Below, one piece after another: positions 43,379 to 54,083 of a DNA stretch of 64,000 bases. Numbering within the stretch: position 1 is the first letter of the stretch; each line of letters begins with the position of its first letter. The notes beneath the pieces are model-generated. The model was given only the letters and a program-made list of their open reading frames with translations. It made no database searches and was not told the DNA's origin. Made by a program: the position numbers and the translations under genes. Origin of the DNA: Hermatobates lingyangjiaoensis (lineage: Eukaryota > Arthropoda > Insecta > Hemiptera > Hermatobatidae); assembly GCA_026182355.1 (NCBI GenBank), contig JAPFBL010000589.1, forward strand, positions 1 through 64,000, given 5' to 3'.

Positions 43379-43405
43379 CACACACACACACACACACACA
43401 CACAC
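43225..43405 (+). repeat. (CA)n microsatellite, interrupted
   Basis: Long CA tract with two AACGCA interruptions and two ACAACA breaks. All frames are open and meaningless. Confidence 0.95.
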
Positions 43406-45070
43406 TCAGACGCATAGTAACTGATAAACACATAGGCATACACATACATACAGGTAATCACACTGATAGACACACTCATATACATGTACAAATACACTTA
43501 TATACACATACACAAACAAAAACAATGACAATAACGAAGAGAAACGCACATACAAACGTAATATTCACGAATAAATAAAAATTATGTTCTAGAAGACTCA
43601 AATTATTAAAATTTAAACAAAATAATTCGAATTTTTTAACTTTAAGTACATATTAACTATAAGATAATTTAAATTACAGATATCTGATGAAAGTAATATA
43701 TGTAGATGTCATGAATGAATGTATTTGTTTAAATAGTCAATTCAGCCTGGCTTTGGTTGTATTCAAACCATGAAGGGAATGGAATCTCCTTGAAAGAGAC
43801 AATGTATTATGCATTGGTAGGCATTTAATTTGGTGCTAAAACAATTTATATGAATCACCTGAAATTGTGAAGAGCCGACGAAACGAAAGGCCTTTCGGCA
43901 CTCTGTCACTCAGGCTAATTAATGGCTGTGTAAGTCGAAGAGAGGTGTTCTAACCGAAACCACTCGCTGAAAACCTAATTCTGTTCTAAAAGCTTCTTCC
44001 ATCCATTCATACCTTTCTACATTATTTACAAAACCAAATGCCATTTATCATGAAACGTGTAAACCCTTTCCAAACTTAACACTGATATCTATTACATAGA
44101 ATATCCACATTCCTTTTACATACTTAGTCATTATAAGAGTCTCGAAAAATATTTTATGTTTGACGCTCATAGATGTTATTGATAAACATTTTTTTAAACA
44201 AATAGCTGTCTATCAAAAATTGCTGTAATAGAAGAAAAAAAAATCTACAGTGGTCTACACTCATACATTTTCTTTGTAATTTCCTTTTTATACTTATAAC
44301 ATATTTAAAGTAACACATTAAATGCACAACACGATTTTATAGTAAATTATCTCTGTAAAAATCGGTTCAATATATTTTCCTAGTGAGAATGAGAGAAAAA
44401 ATCTGAAGTGGCCTACACTCTAATTTGCTATAAGTAAAAAAAAGTATCAAACTGGTTAAGAAGATAATGATTTTATCTCCTAAAAAAATTTGACATTCAT
44501 TTATAACTGAAATATTTTGCATTTTATCGAACAAAATAACTTTTTTTGTTTTAAACATTTTTTTCTGTGTTAAAATTAATGAATGTGTAATTTATATCGC
44601 TGTCTTAAAGTTCTATCTGTTTATCCAGTATAGTGCTGTCTAAAGTCATTGCATCTATATTCTATGAATCTAATTTTAATTGATTATTACCATTATTTAA
44701 AAATTTTAATGAGTGAGACTTCCTTCATTAGTAAAAAAATAAATTAAAAAAAACAAAATGCTTAATATATTTCTATTTATATTAATTCTATTTACATTTA
44801 TATTCTGCATGTTAAATTTAGTAATAAAGCTGTAATATAACAATAATAATATAACAATATAACAATGTGCATAAAATTTAATGAAAGAATGTATTTTGAC
44901 AAAAACTGTACTGACTTTAGCTTCATAAAAAACTTAGAACATCACAGTGTTCAAGGTAAAGCACGTGACGCTTTATAAAACAGTAAACGTAAAGTATTGC
45001 CTCAAAGTAAGGTGAACTTAATAAGTTTATACTATAATAGACAACATTGGTAGGTTATACAATAGATTAG
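43406..45070. other. No gene seen
   Basis: AT-rich. About 44220-44290 and 44390-44440 share AAAAAATCT-x-x-AGTGG-CTACACTC, a small old duplication. Confidence 0.45.
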
Positions 45071-45400
45071 TGGGCAGTTAGGTTATGTTATATTGTAATG
45101 GCAGTCCTAGAAGAGAACGCACATAGGCCGAACATTAGCTCTTTGTAATACCACATAATGAATATTTTACATTGAGAATTCTAAATTTTGCCTACCTGAA
45201 GTATATTTAGAGTAAAGTTTTAACGAGTATCTGATATCGTACAGTCTCAGGACTGGCGGTTTAACATACTCTTCAAAGGACAACGTGCTCAGATTTTTTC
45301 ACCTTCTGCGTGGATAAATCGAAGGCTAAGTGGGTATTGAACCTTGGATCTGCCTGTCCAGAGGCAGCACCTTGTCACTGGGCCACCCTGAACTCCCTAG
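45060..45400 (-). repeat. tRNA-derived SINE, tail type 1
   Basis: Minus: GGTTCAATACCCACTTAGCC B box, body, LINE-like tail ending ATTACAATATAACATAACC. Confidence 0.8.
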
Positions 45401-46600
45401 TCTGAGTTGCTGTTTGCAATGAAAGATACACTACCTGTTGTAGGTCTAAAAGGAACTAAACATCTGTCATGCTATTTACAAACATCAAGTCGACACTTTT
45501 GACACGAATCAGTGCAATCTAAATTATGCAAATCATTGTGTATAGTATTTTTTTTTCTTTTTGACTGGTTTTTGACACTATTATAATTTTTATAATAGAT
45601 GATAATTGCCTGAATTTTTTTTTAAATAAATTCTTAAACTTTTTGGTTTAACAATATTCATAAAAAAGTAGGTTGTAATATTGTCACCTACATAATGGTA
45701 TTGTTGTTTTATACACACACTCTGTAAAGAGTGTGATGTTTCTTAAATATCAGTATAGCCTGTATATACAATGGTTTGAGTAAATGTAGTCATTACACTG
45801 GATTTACAAGCTATCCTCTCAATTCATCATCTTCGTTATCAAAATGATCTTATAGGAAATAGATCAGACACAAACCTATACAACCAGAATGTCATTTGTA
45901 TCCTAAATGGAATAATAATGAAATTAGTGGCTTCAGACATCGTATTTCACCACACTTTACTAATAATTAGCATGAATGTTAATTATTAACTATACTGATA
46001 AAATTAATTATCCATAATATCTGTCTATATATGCTAAGGAGATAAATGGATTTATCACCTACTGAAGTGTTCAATGTTAATCAAGATTGACCTTGAGAAA
46101 CAAATCATTACGTAAACAGCCATCCCAAGGAGAAATTTTAATTAACATTCAATTCATAAGATCAATCATACTAGCTAAATCTCATTCCAGCGACCAGTTA
46201 ATCATAAAATGAATCCTATGTACAATTTTTTTTAAAAAAAAATAACTTTTATAAATACAAGTCAAACGTAAAGTTGATTATTTTTTACTAAAAAAAAAAT
46301 TTTTGTTGCAGGTATGTTGGAGTAACTTGTTTTCTGAAGAGCTTTAACTTGAGGACAGTTTGATGAAAACTTTCTTAAAAAGGTGATAATTTCTAATCAA
46401 TCAATTTCAAAATTTTAATTTTGAATTATTTAAGACACTTAAATAATAAGTAATTAATACTTAAGTATATGTTCATTAAATATTCAGCTAATTAATAGCA
46501 TTGATACTCGTAGCTTTGAGGAATCCAGACTATTCTTCCTTTTATTTTTGAGAACATAATATTACTTTGGGAAGTTAACCAATGAGTCAGCTTAAACAAA
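45400..46600. other. No gene seen
   Basis: AT-rich, no supported frame. Confidence 0.5.
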
Positions 46601-46609
46601 AAAAAATGT

Positions 46610-46785
46610 TTATAAGTGGTATAAGTTATTCTATAGGTAATTATTTTTCAACAGCAAAAAATCACCAAGCACGCAAACACGATTCTAACCTTTATGCCTC
46701 TCACATAATAACAACACATACAATATAATAAAAGCTGTGATTATATTATCGTGACGAATGTACCAACACAACAAAACATTTTGAT
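46610..46785 (+). repeat. Single copy of the 3.5-kb repeat family
   Basis: TTCAACAGCAAAAAATCACC, AGCACGCAAACACGA, CTAACCTTTATG and the GTGACGAATGTACCAACAC end. 46790-47480 has no supported gene; a GTGAGAG-rich stretch lies at 47140-47180. Confidence 0.7.
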
Positions 46786-47479
46786 ATTCGATGGTAGAGA
46801 GAGCGTGAATTTCAAAAAAGTGCCCTTTTTTGATCACCGCTCATATATGAAGTAATTGCTCAAGTTTTGTTAGTACATACCGTAGTTTTATAATTTAACT
46901 ATTGAAAGTGTTTTTTATTTGATCAAAGTTTAAACAGAATATGTTAAAATGTTAAAAATGAAACTGAGAGGAAAGATGAATCAAAATACTGAAAAAAAAG
47001 CGAGAAAAAAGAAAATAAACAGCGACTGACTGGAAATGACAAAGTGGGCTTTTCCTTGGGAGATTGCAATGTCGGGGTTTTATTACCAAATGAGCCGGCA
47101 AATTGACCATGAAAGTCCCGGACACTGGCTGCTGTCAAGCCGTCGAGAGGGTGAGAGAGTGAGGGTGTGAGAGTGAGGGGGTGGCTGCGTTTCAGTCACC
47201 CTTATACACGCTTAGAGCCGACACTTTCTTACTGATTCAAACAAACCTCTTCTTATACTTCACTTTTTTTTTCTTTTTTATGACCCCATAAACTTTGCCG
47301 CAAGAAGGATTTCTGCTTTTAAATAGTCAGTTTTAACTAAAACATGCTACACTGCCTAAAGTAGTGTAAAAGTATAAACATATTCTTAGTACACTGGTTT
47401 TTTTTTGTTTTTTGTTTTTTTCTTATACCCATTCTATAGCGGGTTAAAAACGTCAGCCTTTTACGGTATTTTTCTTTGA

Positions 47480-47723
47480 TAGGTGATTCTACAGTGGGAG
47501 TCCTAAATTTTGCCTAACTCAAGTGTATTTAGAGTAGGGATCTTTAACGAGTAGCTGACATCGTACAGGCTTGGGACCGACAGTTTAACGTCCTTTTAAC
47601 GAGGGACGACGTGCTCAGATTTATTCACCTCCCACATGAATATATCGAGGGCCAGGTGGGGATCGAACCCCGGTCCTATCAGTTCAGAGGCGAGCACGTA
47701 ACCACTGAGCTAGCCTGACCCCT
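47480..47723 (-). repeat. tRNA-derived SINE, head-proximal part, strong A and B boxes
   Basis: Minus: GGGGTCAGGCTAGCTCAGTG, AACGTGCTCGCC, GGGGTTCGATCCCCACCTGG, body to GATTCTACAGTGG complement. Best-preserved B box in the window. Confidence 0.85.
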
Positions 47724-47942
47724 TAAAAATTGCCTAACTGAAGTATATTTAGAGTAGGGACCTTTAACTATAGAGTAGAAATCATATAGGCTCGGGACCG
47801 ACAGTTTAATGTCCTCTCCGAGAGACGACATACTCAGATTTATTCACCTCCCGTGTCAATAAATACAGGGCCAGGCGGGTGTCGAACCACGGGCCTACCA
47901 GTTCAGAAACGATTATGGTAACCACTGCGCTAACCTGGCTTC
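47724..47942 (-). repeat. Second SINE in tandem with the previous one
   Basis: Same strand, same extent, directly adjoining; B box GTGGTTCGACACCC. Either tandem insertion or a SINE dimer. Confidence 0.8.
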
Positions 47943-47989
47943 CTACCACAAGGGTTAGTAAATATATTATCAAAGTCTAAACCAAAGTA

Positions 47990-48190
47990 AGAAATCAGAA
48001 AAAAAAACTATGCTCAATCATAACAAGCTGTCATCGTCAGAGTCAAAACCGATTCTGATCAGGGACCAGTATCTTCTCTCTGACGAAGATCGCTTGTTAT
48101 GGTTCAAAGATATTAGCCTCTTTTCTGATTTCTTACTATAGTTTAGACGTTGATTTTTAATTCACGTGTTTATTGTGAAATCTTGTTATG
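47990..48190. mobile_element. Class A inverted pair
   Basis: Minus remnant 48018-48044; plus motif 48075-48118 (core CUGACGA, stem II GAUCG-CUUGUUA-UGGUU, CAA for GAA). Ends with TTCACGTGTTTATTGTGAA hairpin at about 48161. Confidence 0.7.
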
Positions 48191-48244
48191 TAATATTATT
48201 ATAAAAATCAACTATTATCCCCATTATACCACTTGTAGATTCAC

Positions 48245-48580
48245 AACTTACAAAACCGTGTGTGCTCGGCAATTCTTTGCGGTTGAAAATAATATGAGAA
48301 ACACTTGAATTAATTTTTGTGTGAAAAAAACGTACGAAGTACTCAAAACTTTTACAATGTTGGCAAAACTTGAGCAAAAAGAAATGCTTATTAATGGTGT
48401 AATCTCTTCTGCCGGTAACTATTTTTTCAACAACAAAAAATCGCCGGGCACCAAACACGAGTTTAACCTTTATAACTTTCACATAAACACAATATATTGT
48501 ATATATATATATACATTGTAGTGAAAACTGTGAAGATATGATCATTACGAGTGTACCAACACAACAACAAAAATATTATA
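48245..48580. repeat. Inverted pair of the 3.5-kb repeat family
   Basis: Left arm (GTGTGCTCGGCAATTCTTTG, minus sense) and right arm (CAACAACAAAAAATCGCC, GTGTACCAACACAACAAC). A short TA tract interrupts the right arm at 48501-48512. Confidence 0.65.
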
Positions 48581-48765
48581 ATTATAAGGTACAGTGTGCG
48601 TGAAATTCAAAGAATGTCTTTACTCTCTGATCTCAAGTCTTACATCATAAGATTTTAATGAAAATTCAAATCAGATTATAATGATAATACTTAAATAAAC
48701 TTATAGAATCTTCAAAAATGCCGTAGAAAGAGTAATAACTAGAAAAAGAAAAGAAATAAGAAAAA

Positions 48766-48948
48766 GAGAATAACGTAAGAGAAAAGAAAAGAGAATAACG
48801 TAAAGAAAAGAGAATAACGTAAGAGAAAAGAAAAGAGAATAACGTAAGAGAAAAGAAAAGAGAATAACGTAAGAGAAAAGAAAAGAGAATAACGTAAGAG
48901 AAAAGAAAAGAGAATAACGTAAGAGAAAAGAAAAGAGAATAACGTAAA
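48766..48948 (-). repeat. 25-bp purine-rich minisatellite
   Basis: About seven units of GAGAATAACGTAAGAG plus AAAAGAAAA. Minus strand open as a hydrophobic repeat (SLFFSLTLF-like), a low-complexity artefact. Confidence 0.85.
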
Positions 48949-48949
48949 A

Positions 48950-49495
48950 ATGTCTTTTCAAAAATAATTGGCATACTTAAGAAATTCATGTGATAACTAA
49001 AAGCAGTGTAACAAGGTTATATATGATGGGACATAACATTATGAGTGTTGACAGTGCAAACAAGGGCACCCCTGAGCAGTCTATATAACGAGTATAACAT
49101 GAATACTTTAAAGTCACAGCTATCTCTATTTATGAGATATTAACACAAAATTAGTAATGTGTGGTGCATAACCTTGCTATGAGTTATATTGATTTATCGA
49201 AGGCAATCAAAATCAAATGACTTTATTGATTTGCAATAACGTCATCATCTTATTATAACAGTTATAACTAATTTAGAAAACCTATTATAAGCATGGAAAT
49301 AAATGATAAAGGTTGAATAATGTGTTAAGATTCTTTCAAAGTATTAATTGGATTATTAAGAATAATCAAAGTGATAAGTGATATATCTGATGTGCTATCA
49401 CTTAGGTGAGATAAGCCTTACATAATTAATTTGAATTTGTTTTAATGTGTTCATTGATTAATTCTTAATTTCAGTAAGTTTGAAAACAAATTCGT
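48950..49495. other. No gene seen
   Basis: AT-rich unique sequence up to the (TA)n at about 49500-49570. Confidence 0.5.
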
Positions 49496-49496
49496 T

Positions 49497-49540
<44 letters not shown>

Positions 49541-49579
49541 CATATAATATATATATAAAAAAATATATATATAATTAAT

Positions 49580-49860
49580 GCAATAAAACGAGAACAAAAA
49601 AGAAAGAACTAACATTCACGATTCTCGATAATTTCGGCTGCCTTGCCGCCTTCAGGAGATTCAAAGTGAAAAAGGAAAAGGAACACTGGAGCGAGACGTG
49701 AATAGACGTGAATTATAAAACAATCATGTTGTAGCCCTGAAGATGACATAAATATATGTCGAAAAGTCGGAAAAAGGGCTAGTTTAAAATCATTGGACCT
49801 CAACCCTCAAAAAATTACTTCATATAAATATTGGGTCAAGAAAACAAATCATTATGAATA
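49580..49860. mobile_element. Element with two different hammerhead-like motifs
   Basis: Minus motif 49620-49661 (AUCUC, CUGAAGG, GGC-AAGGCA-GCC, GAA, AUUAU, C, GAGAAU; stem I CUCU/GAGA perfect) and plus motif 49735-49779 (GCC, CUGAAGA, GACAUA..UAUGUC, GAA, AAGU, C, GG). The two are not inverted copies. TA-rich both sides. Confidence 0.6.
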
Positions 49861-49879
49861 TATATATATAATTTTTAAA

Positions 49880-50060
49880 AACGAGGAATATTAACCCACA
49901 GAGAAACGGGAGTTGCATTTACGGTGTGCTTGGTCTCTTACTCTCTATCTCCTCAAGACGGATTATGCAAAAATTTGAGTTAGTAAGTGTGTCTCTTTAT
50001 CTGTGTGTTTTTATTCCTCATTTTTGAACTTGTTTGTATCCAGTTTGGATCGAATTTTCA
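49880..50060. mobile_element. Class B element, decayed
   Basis: Plus motif 49949-49979 (core CUCAAGA). Terminal block TATCCAGTTTGGATCG then TA sequence. Confidence 0.6.
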
Positions 50061-50129
50061 TTATTAATATATATATATATATAATAAAATAAAAAAACGA
50101 AGGAAACACACAGAAAGACACAGACATAA

Positions 50130-50169
50130 CTCACATCGATATTTCGACAATCGTCGTCATCAGGAGGTG
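50130..50169 (-). ncRNA. Class D hammerhead-like ribozyme of the RT-bearing PLE
   Basis: CACCUC, CUGAUGA, extra C, GAC-GAUU-GUC, GAA, AUAU, C, GAUGUG. Identical to 61401-61440 and 62224-62263. Confidence 0.75.
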
Positions 50170-50471
50170 CGAAGAGCGAAGAGCGAAGAGTCCCGCAGGA
50201 AGACAGGGCGGTACTGAACTCGGAAACAGCAGCCAGTACCCCACCACTTACCACCAAGCGGGGGAAGGGAGGGAAGGAAATGAAGAGCCAAATTAAGACG
50301 TAAAAGGAACGAGTAAAAATTATAACTATAAAAAATTATAAAAAAGTAGATAAATCAAATTAAAATTAATAAAAATAATAAATAAAAAGTAAAATAAAAA
50401 ATAATAAATAAATAAATAAAAAATAATAAATAAATAAATAAAAAATAATAAATAAATAAATCATAAATAAA

Positions 50472-52250
50472 TTATCGGTTGAGGTTGAGTCCGGGGGAAG
50501 AGCGAGCATCAAGTAAGCATATGTATGCCTCCTCTGAAGCTCTTAGGGTAACTTTATTGTTGGATTCGGGGATCTGTTTCAGGATCTGAACCCTGAACCT
50601 GAATCCAGGAACAGGATTGGAAGGCTGAGGGGAAATATGAGAGAAAATGCTTTTTAGATTGGCAGGTTTACGGTAGGAAATAGAAGGGGGGTGATTAAAG
50701 ATGGAAGAAGTAGAAGTAGAAGTAGACAGAATCGGAAAAGACTCCTTAATAACAGCACGAAGCTTATAAGCGCCAGGGAAGTAGGTTGTCAGGAAGAAGG
50801 AAGTGTTACTTCTATCCCTCTTGGGTCTGGGATGGTGGGAGATGTCAGCCGGTAAAACACGACTATCAATGAAGGAGCGAGGATAGCCTCGTTCAGAAAA
50901 TTTGTCCTTTAAGAGGTTAAGGTGATGTCTGCGGTCTTGGAGATTATTGCAGATATTGTGAATACGGAGGGACAAGGATCGAGGTATAGACTTTTTAACA
51001 TGGGATGGATGGCAACTATTGTAATGGAGGTACTGTTGGGAGTTGGTGGGTTTTATATGTACGGAAGTCAAGAAGTGTCCATTGTCTAAAGTAACGTCAA
51101 CGTCAAGAAAGGTGATAAGTCTGTCGGAGATGTCGTAAGTGAAAGTGATGGAGGGGCAGAAATTTTGAAAGGAGTGTAGGAAAAGTTCTAAGTTATGTTT
51201 GCCATGGGGCCAAATGAAGAAAATATCATCAATAAAACGGAGATAAAGGAGTGGAAGAAGTTGACAGGTGGCCAGGAAATCCTGCTCTAATTTGGCCATG
51301 AAAAGATTAGCGTAAGAAGGGGCCATAATCGTACCCATAGCTGTGCCTCTGGTTTGAAGGTAATAACGACCCTCAAACTGAAAGACATTATGCTGTAGCA
51401 CGAAATCAGCCAAAGAGACTAGAAAGGATGTGGAAGGATTAAGGGGTGCTGTTCTGCCATCAAGAAAGTATCGCAGAGCGTCCAGACCTTCAGAATGAAT
51501 GATTGAAGTATAGAGAGAAGTGACGTCCATGGCAACCATGAGAAGAGGATGATCAAGGGTAGAGGGAAGAGAAAGATTTTAAGAATTTGGAGAAAATGGA
51601 AAGTGTCTTTGCAGAAAGAAGGTTGGTTCCGAACTAGAGGCTGTAGGAAGTGATCAATGAAGGCGGAAAGTCTTTCTGTAAGGCAGCCATAACTGGAAAC
51701 GATAGGTCTACCGGCGGGAGGGGAGTCAGGCATGTTGAAGGGCTTGTGGACTTTAGGGAGCAGGTAGAAAACAGGACATCGGGGATTTGAGGGAATGAGG
51801 GTGTCAATATCCTGGGGAGAAAGGCCCTCACACACAGCACTGTTATTAAGAAGAGAAACTAAGTTCTTGAGGAAAAGAGGAATAGGGTTGGAAGAAAGCT
51901 GTTGATAAAAGGATGAGTTAGAGAGTTGTTTCATTGCCTCACGGTGGTAGACAGAACGGTCCATGAGGACTACAGAGGAACCTTTATCAGCTGGCATGAT
52001 AAGGAGGGAGCTGTCTCTTTTCAAACTGCTAATCGCTTTTCTCTCGGGAATGGTGAGGTTATCCGGGGGAGATAGGCTTCTGAGGAAGGCAGGATTAGAA
52101 CATCTGCGGACAATAGAGGAGATGAAGAGTTCGAGAGGATGTGATGCAGAAAGTGGAGGTGGTTCGTGGGAAGATAGAGGTTTAAAGCACTTGAGGGAAG
52201 TGTGAACTTTAGAAGTTGTATCACCGGAGCTTTTGTCATTGGAACTCCAA
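50472..52250 (-). pseudogene. PLE reverse transcriptase, endonuclease deleted, one frameshift
   Basis: PLE RTs are telomerase-like enzymes that copy element RNA at a nicked target. Reading on minus: SLKRDSSLLIMPADKGSS, FYLLPKVHKP, GRPIVSSYGCLTERLSAF (motif 2), then a frameshift near 51570-51600, MDVTSLYTSI (motif A), QTRGTAMGTIMAPSYANLFM (motif B), LRFIDDIFFIW (motif C with catalytic Asp-Asp), FLDVDVTL, HIKPTNSQQYLHYNS (E region). After about residue 290 of the downstream frame, the linker jumps to the C-terminal tail (RASEEAYICLLDARSSPG), so the whole GIY-YIG core is lost. The front reads from TA-encoded Ile-Tyr; the N-terminal segment is missing. Catalytic residues intact; not autonomous. 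Confidence 0.9.
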
Positions 52251-52312
52251 TGTATATATATATATATATATAAATGAAAAAAGACAACAAATAGAAGAAG
52301 CGAGAAAACTTA

Positions 52313-52350
52313 CTGGGTCGATATTTCGAACTGAAGTTCGTCGTCAGGGA
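52313..52350 (-). ncRNA. Class D-related hammerhead-like ribozyme
   Basis: CUGACGA, extra C, GAAC-UUCA-GUUC, GAA, AUAU, C, GACC. Stem II sequence differs completely from class D but pairs equally well. Confidence 0.65.
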
Positions 52351-52663
52351 GAAGAAGGGAAGAAGAAGAGAAGAGGAAGAGGCACGTGCGTCCGCTCGCG
52401 CTGGCAGAGAATGACTGGGGCTCCAGGCGGCGGTCACTTGTTCAAGTAGCTCGAAGCGCTGCAGGCTGATCTCCGAACGACACCATTCCACCATGAGCGA
52501 ACACGCGTATCGTATAAGTCGGAAAAGGGTAGAAAGGAGGACAGAAGTGGCGAAGAAGAAGAGGAGAAAGAGAGTGAGGGAAAAAAATAAAATAAAAAAT
52601 ATTGGAAAAAAATAAAAAAAAATAAAAAAAATAAATAAATAAATAAATAAATAAAAAAAATCT

Positions 52664-52991
52664 TTAACGTTTGAGGTTGAGGCCAGGTGGGGAGCGGGCA
52701 TTAAGTAACCAAATATGAGCCTCCTCAGAGGCTCTCAAAGTTAACCTCTTCTCGTCAGCTGCAACCACTTTAAGAATTTGAACTGTGAAGCAGTCATTAA
52801 AAGTAAGACCATGGCTATTCGCGTGGATAGCAACAGGCAGGTTGCTACGTCGCCTGACTGAATCTCTGTGTCCAGTCATGCGGATACTAAGCATGTTGGA
52901 GGAAAGGCCAACATAGAAAGCACCGCACCGGACACATTCCAAGCGATAGACGCAGTTGGTGCTAGTGCACGAGGTGTTGGGAGGGACCTGA
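52664..52991 (-). pseudogene. PLE GIY-YIG endonuclease C-terminal domain
   Basis: Open to the stop: VPPNTSCTSTNCVYRLECVR, CGAFYVGLSSNMLSIRMTGH, the Cys-Cys pair, Y-V-G and Arg/His of PLE nucleases, then FTVQILKVVAADEKRL, RASEEAHIWLLNARSPPG, LNLKR-stop. The 5' edge is (TA)n; everything upstream is lost. This domain is exactly what the neighbouring RT copy lacks. Confidence 0.85.
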
Positions 52992-53017
52992 AAATATATA
53001 TATATATATATATATAT

Positions 53018-53080
53018 TAGAATACGTTGGCAGCAGGTCTTCTCTCAAACATATGTTGTTAAAATTTGCAGCAGCGGAAA
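53018..53080 (-). pseudogene. PLE N-terminal segment
   Basis: Minus: AAANFNNICLREDLLPTYSN, then into (TA)n at 53017. Immediately upstream of the endonuclease piece across the TA tract. Confidence 0.7.
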
Positions 53081-53445
53081 GGAAAGGAAAGGAACCCCTC
53101 TATAAACCTCCAGGTCAAGGATATGTATGTAATTCCGACGAGCAGGAGCCTGGAGCCGAGCATGAGGTCCAATCAGAGCAGCACTTAACCCTGCGCTCTG
53201 ATTGGTTCGAATTAGTTAACCTGATTGGCATTTAAGCTGTTTACTACAAGGCATGCTCTACCTGAAGATGACCAATGTTCCTATGGTCGAAAGCTCGAAA
53301 AATATTGACGATGTCTCTAGGACAGATGCTATGGCAACTGCAGCCAGAAGAAAGAAAAATCGCCCGAAGGATCGAGGCCACCAGCTTAAAGTTAGTGAGT
53401 GCAGAAGCTGCTGCAAATTTTAACAACATATATATATATATATAT
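53081..53445 (+). mobile_element. Class K PLE 5' terminal repeat and N-terminus
   Basis: Untranslated region (53081-53250), class K ribozyme 53255-53300, then an open N-terminal segment (KIARRIEATSLKLVSAEA, NFNNIYIY) that enters (TA)n at 53430-53448. Shows the ribozyme just upstream of the ORF start; head-to-head with the minus copy at 53018-53080. Confidence 0.75.
53255..53300 (+). ncRNA. Class K hammerhead-like ribozyme
   Basis: CUGAAGA, extra U, GACCA-AUGUUCCUA-UGGUC, GAA, AGCU, C, GAAAAA. Stem I weak (one pair). Confidence 0.6.
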
Positions 53446-53699
53446 ATATTGTTGATGTATCTTTCATTGTGGGTTCTGTTGGAAGCCAAGTTCAAGAGTA
53501 TTGGCTTGCTCTCCATGTGGCTCACATTTTCATCAGATGATGACGTAAATCAGAACATCAGTTAAATACTTCTCCATTAATTTCGTAAATACAGCTCACT
53601 TGTGCTTCTAAACACTGACAGTATAGAAACAAATGTACAGCCAGCATTTAAAAATACTGGTAAAAATACTACTTATTCTTTTATTTTATCTACAATGTA

Positions 53700-54030
53700 G
53701 TCCAGTGACATGTGCAATCGCCTCTAAACTGGTAAATACTGGTCTTGATTTTCATATTGTCTTCGATTTCTTTACGTGAGAGGTGAAAATCTGATTACAT
53801 TTTCTTTTTTGAGAGGACGTTAAGTCGTTGGTACCAAGCTTGTTTAACGTTAAGTACTTGTAAAAGATTATTATTCCAAACACACGTGGGTTAACCAAAA
53901 CTTAGCAGTCAAACTGTAGAATAAATTCAGTAATTTAGCTCACCCATTACTAAAATCGGAGAATAATAAATCGGTCACATATTCCAAACCAAGAACAGTA
54001 CTGAAATGTGAAAATATAAGTAGTGAAAAA
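53700..54030 (+). repeat. tRNA-derived SINE, tail type 2, old copy
   Basis: Body (TTTTGAGAGGACGTTAAGTCG) and type 2 tail (CCCATTACTAAAATCGG, AGAACAGTACTGAAA), many substitutions. Confidence 0.65.
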
Positions 54031-54083
54031 TAAAAATATTTTATCCAAAAATTTTAACAGAGTTTAGATAGTACATGTAATAA

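Larger units (their letters stand above)
50085..52250 (-). mobile_element. Class D PLE carrying reverse transcriptase
   Basis: Minus: RT coding region directly after (TA)n (52255-52272), C-terminal tail, stop at 50472, A/T-rich untranslated region, GC-rich block, class D ribozyme 50130-50169, distal end, (TA)n at 50067-50084. The untranslated region is nearly identical to both arms of the 61.3-62.3 kb palindrome. Confidence 0.85.
52280..52991 (-). mobile_element. PLE 3' part: endonuclease, UTR and ribozyme, tandem with the RT copy
   Basis: Minus: (TA)n at 52992-53017, endonuclease 52991-52664, A/T-rich then GC-rich untranslated region, motif 52313-52350, (TA)n, then the RT copy in the same direction. 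Head-to-tail order as in PLE tandems. Confidence 0.8.

Noticed and set aside
43142..43497. Cys-Val or Thr-His rich ORFs
   Set aside because: Both strands of a (CA)n microsatellite; also true of 55647-55944.
52216..52449. Plus-strand ORFs over 51963-52449
   Set aside because: Shadows opposite the minus-strand RT and 3' region.
52021..52701. 226-codon ORF as a separate gene
   Set aside because: It runs through the PLE untranslated region, (TA)n and the wrong frame of the RT gene; the true RT frame overlaps it.
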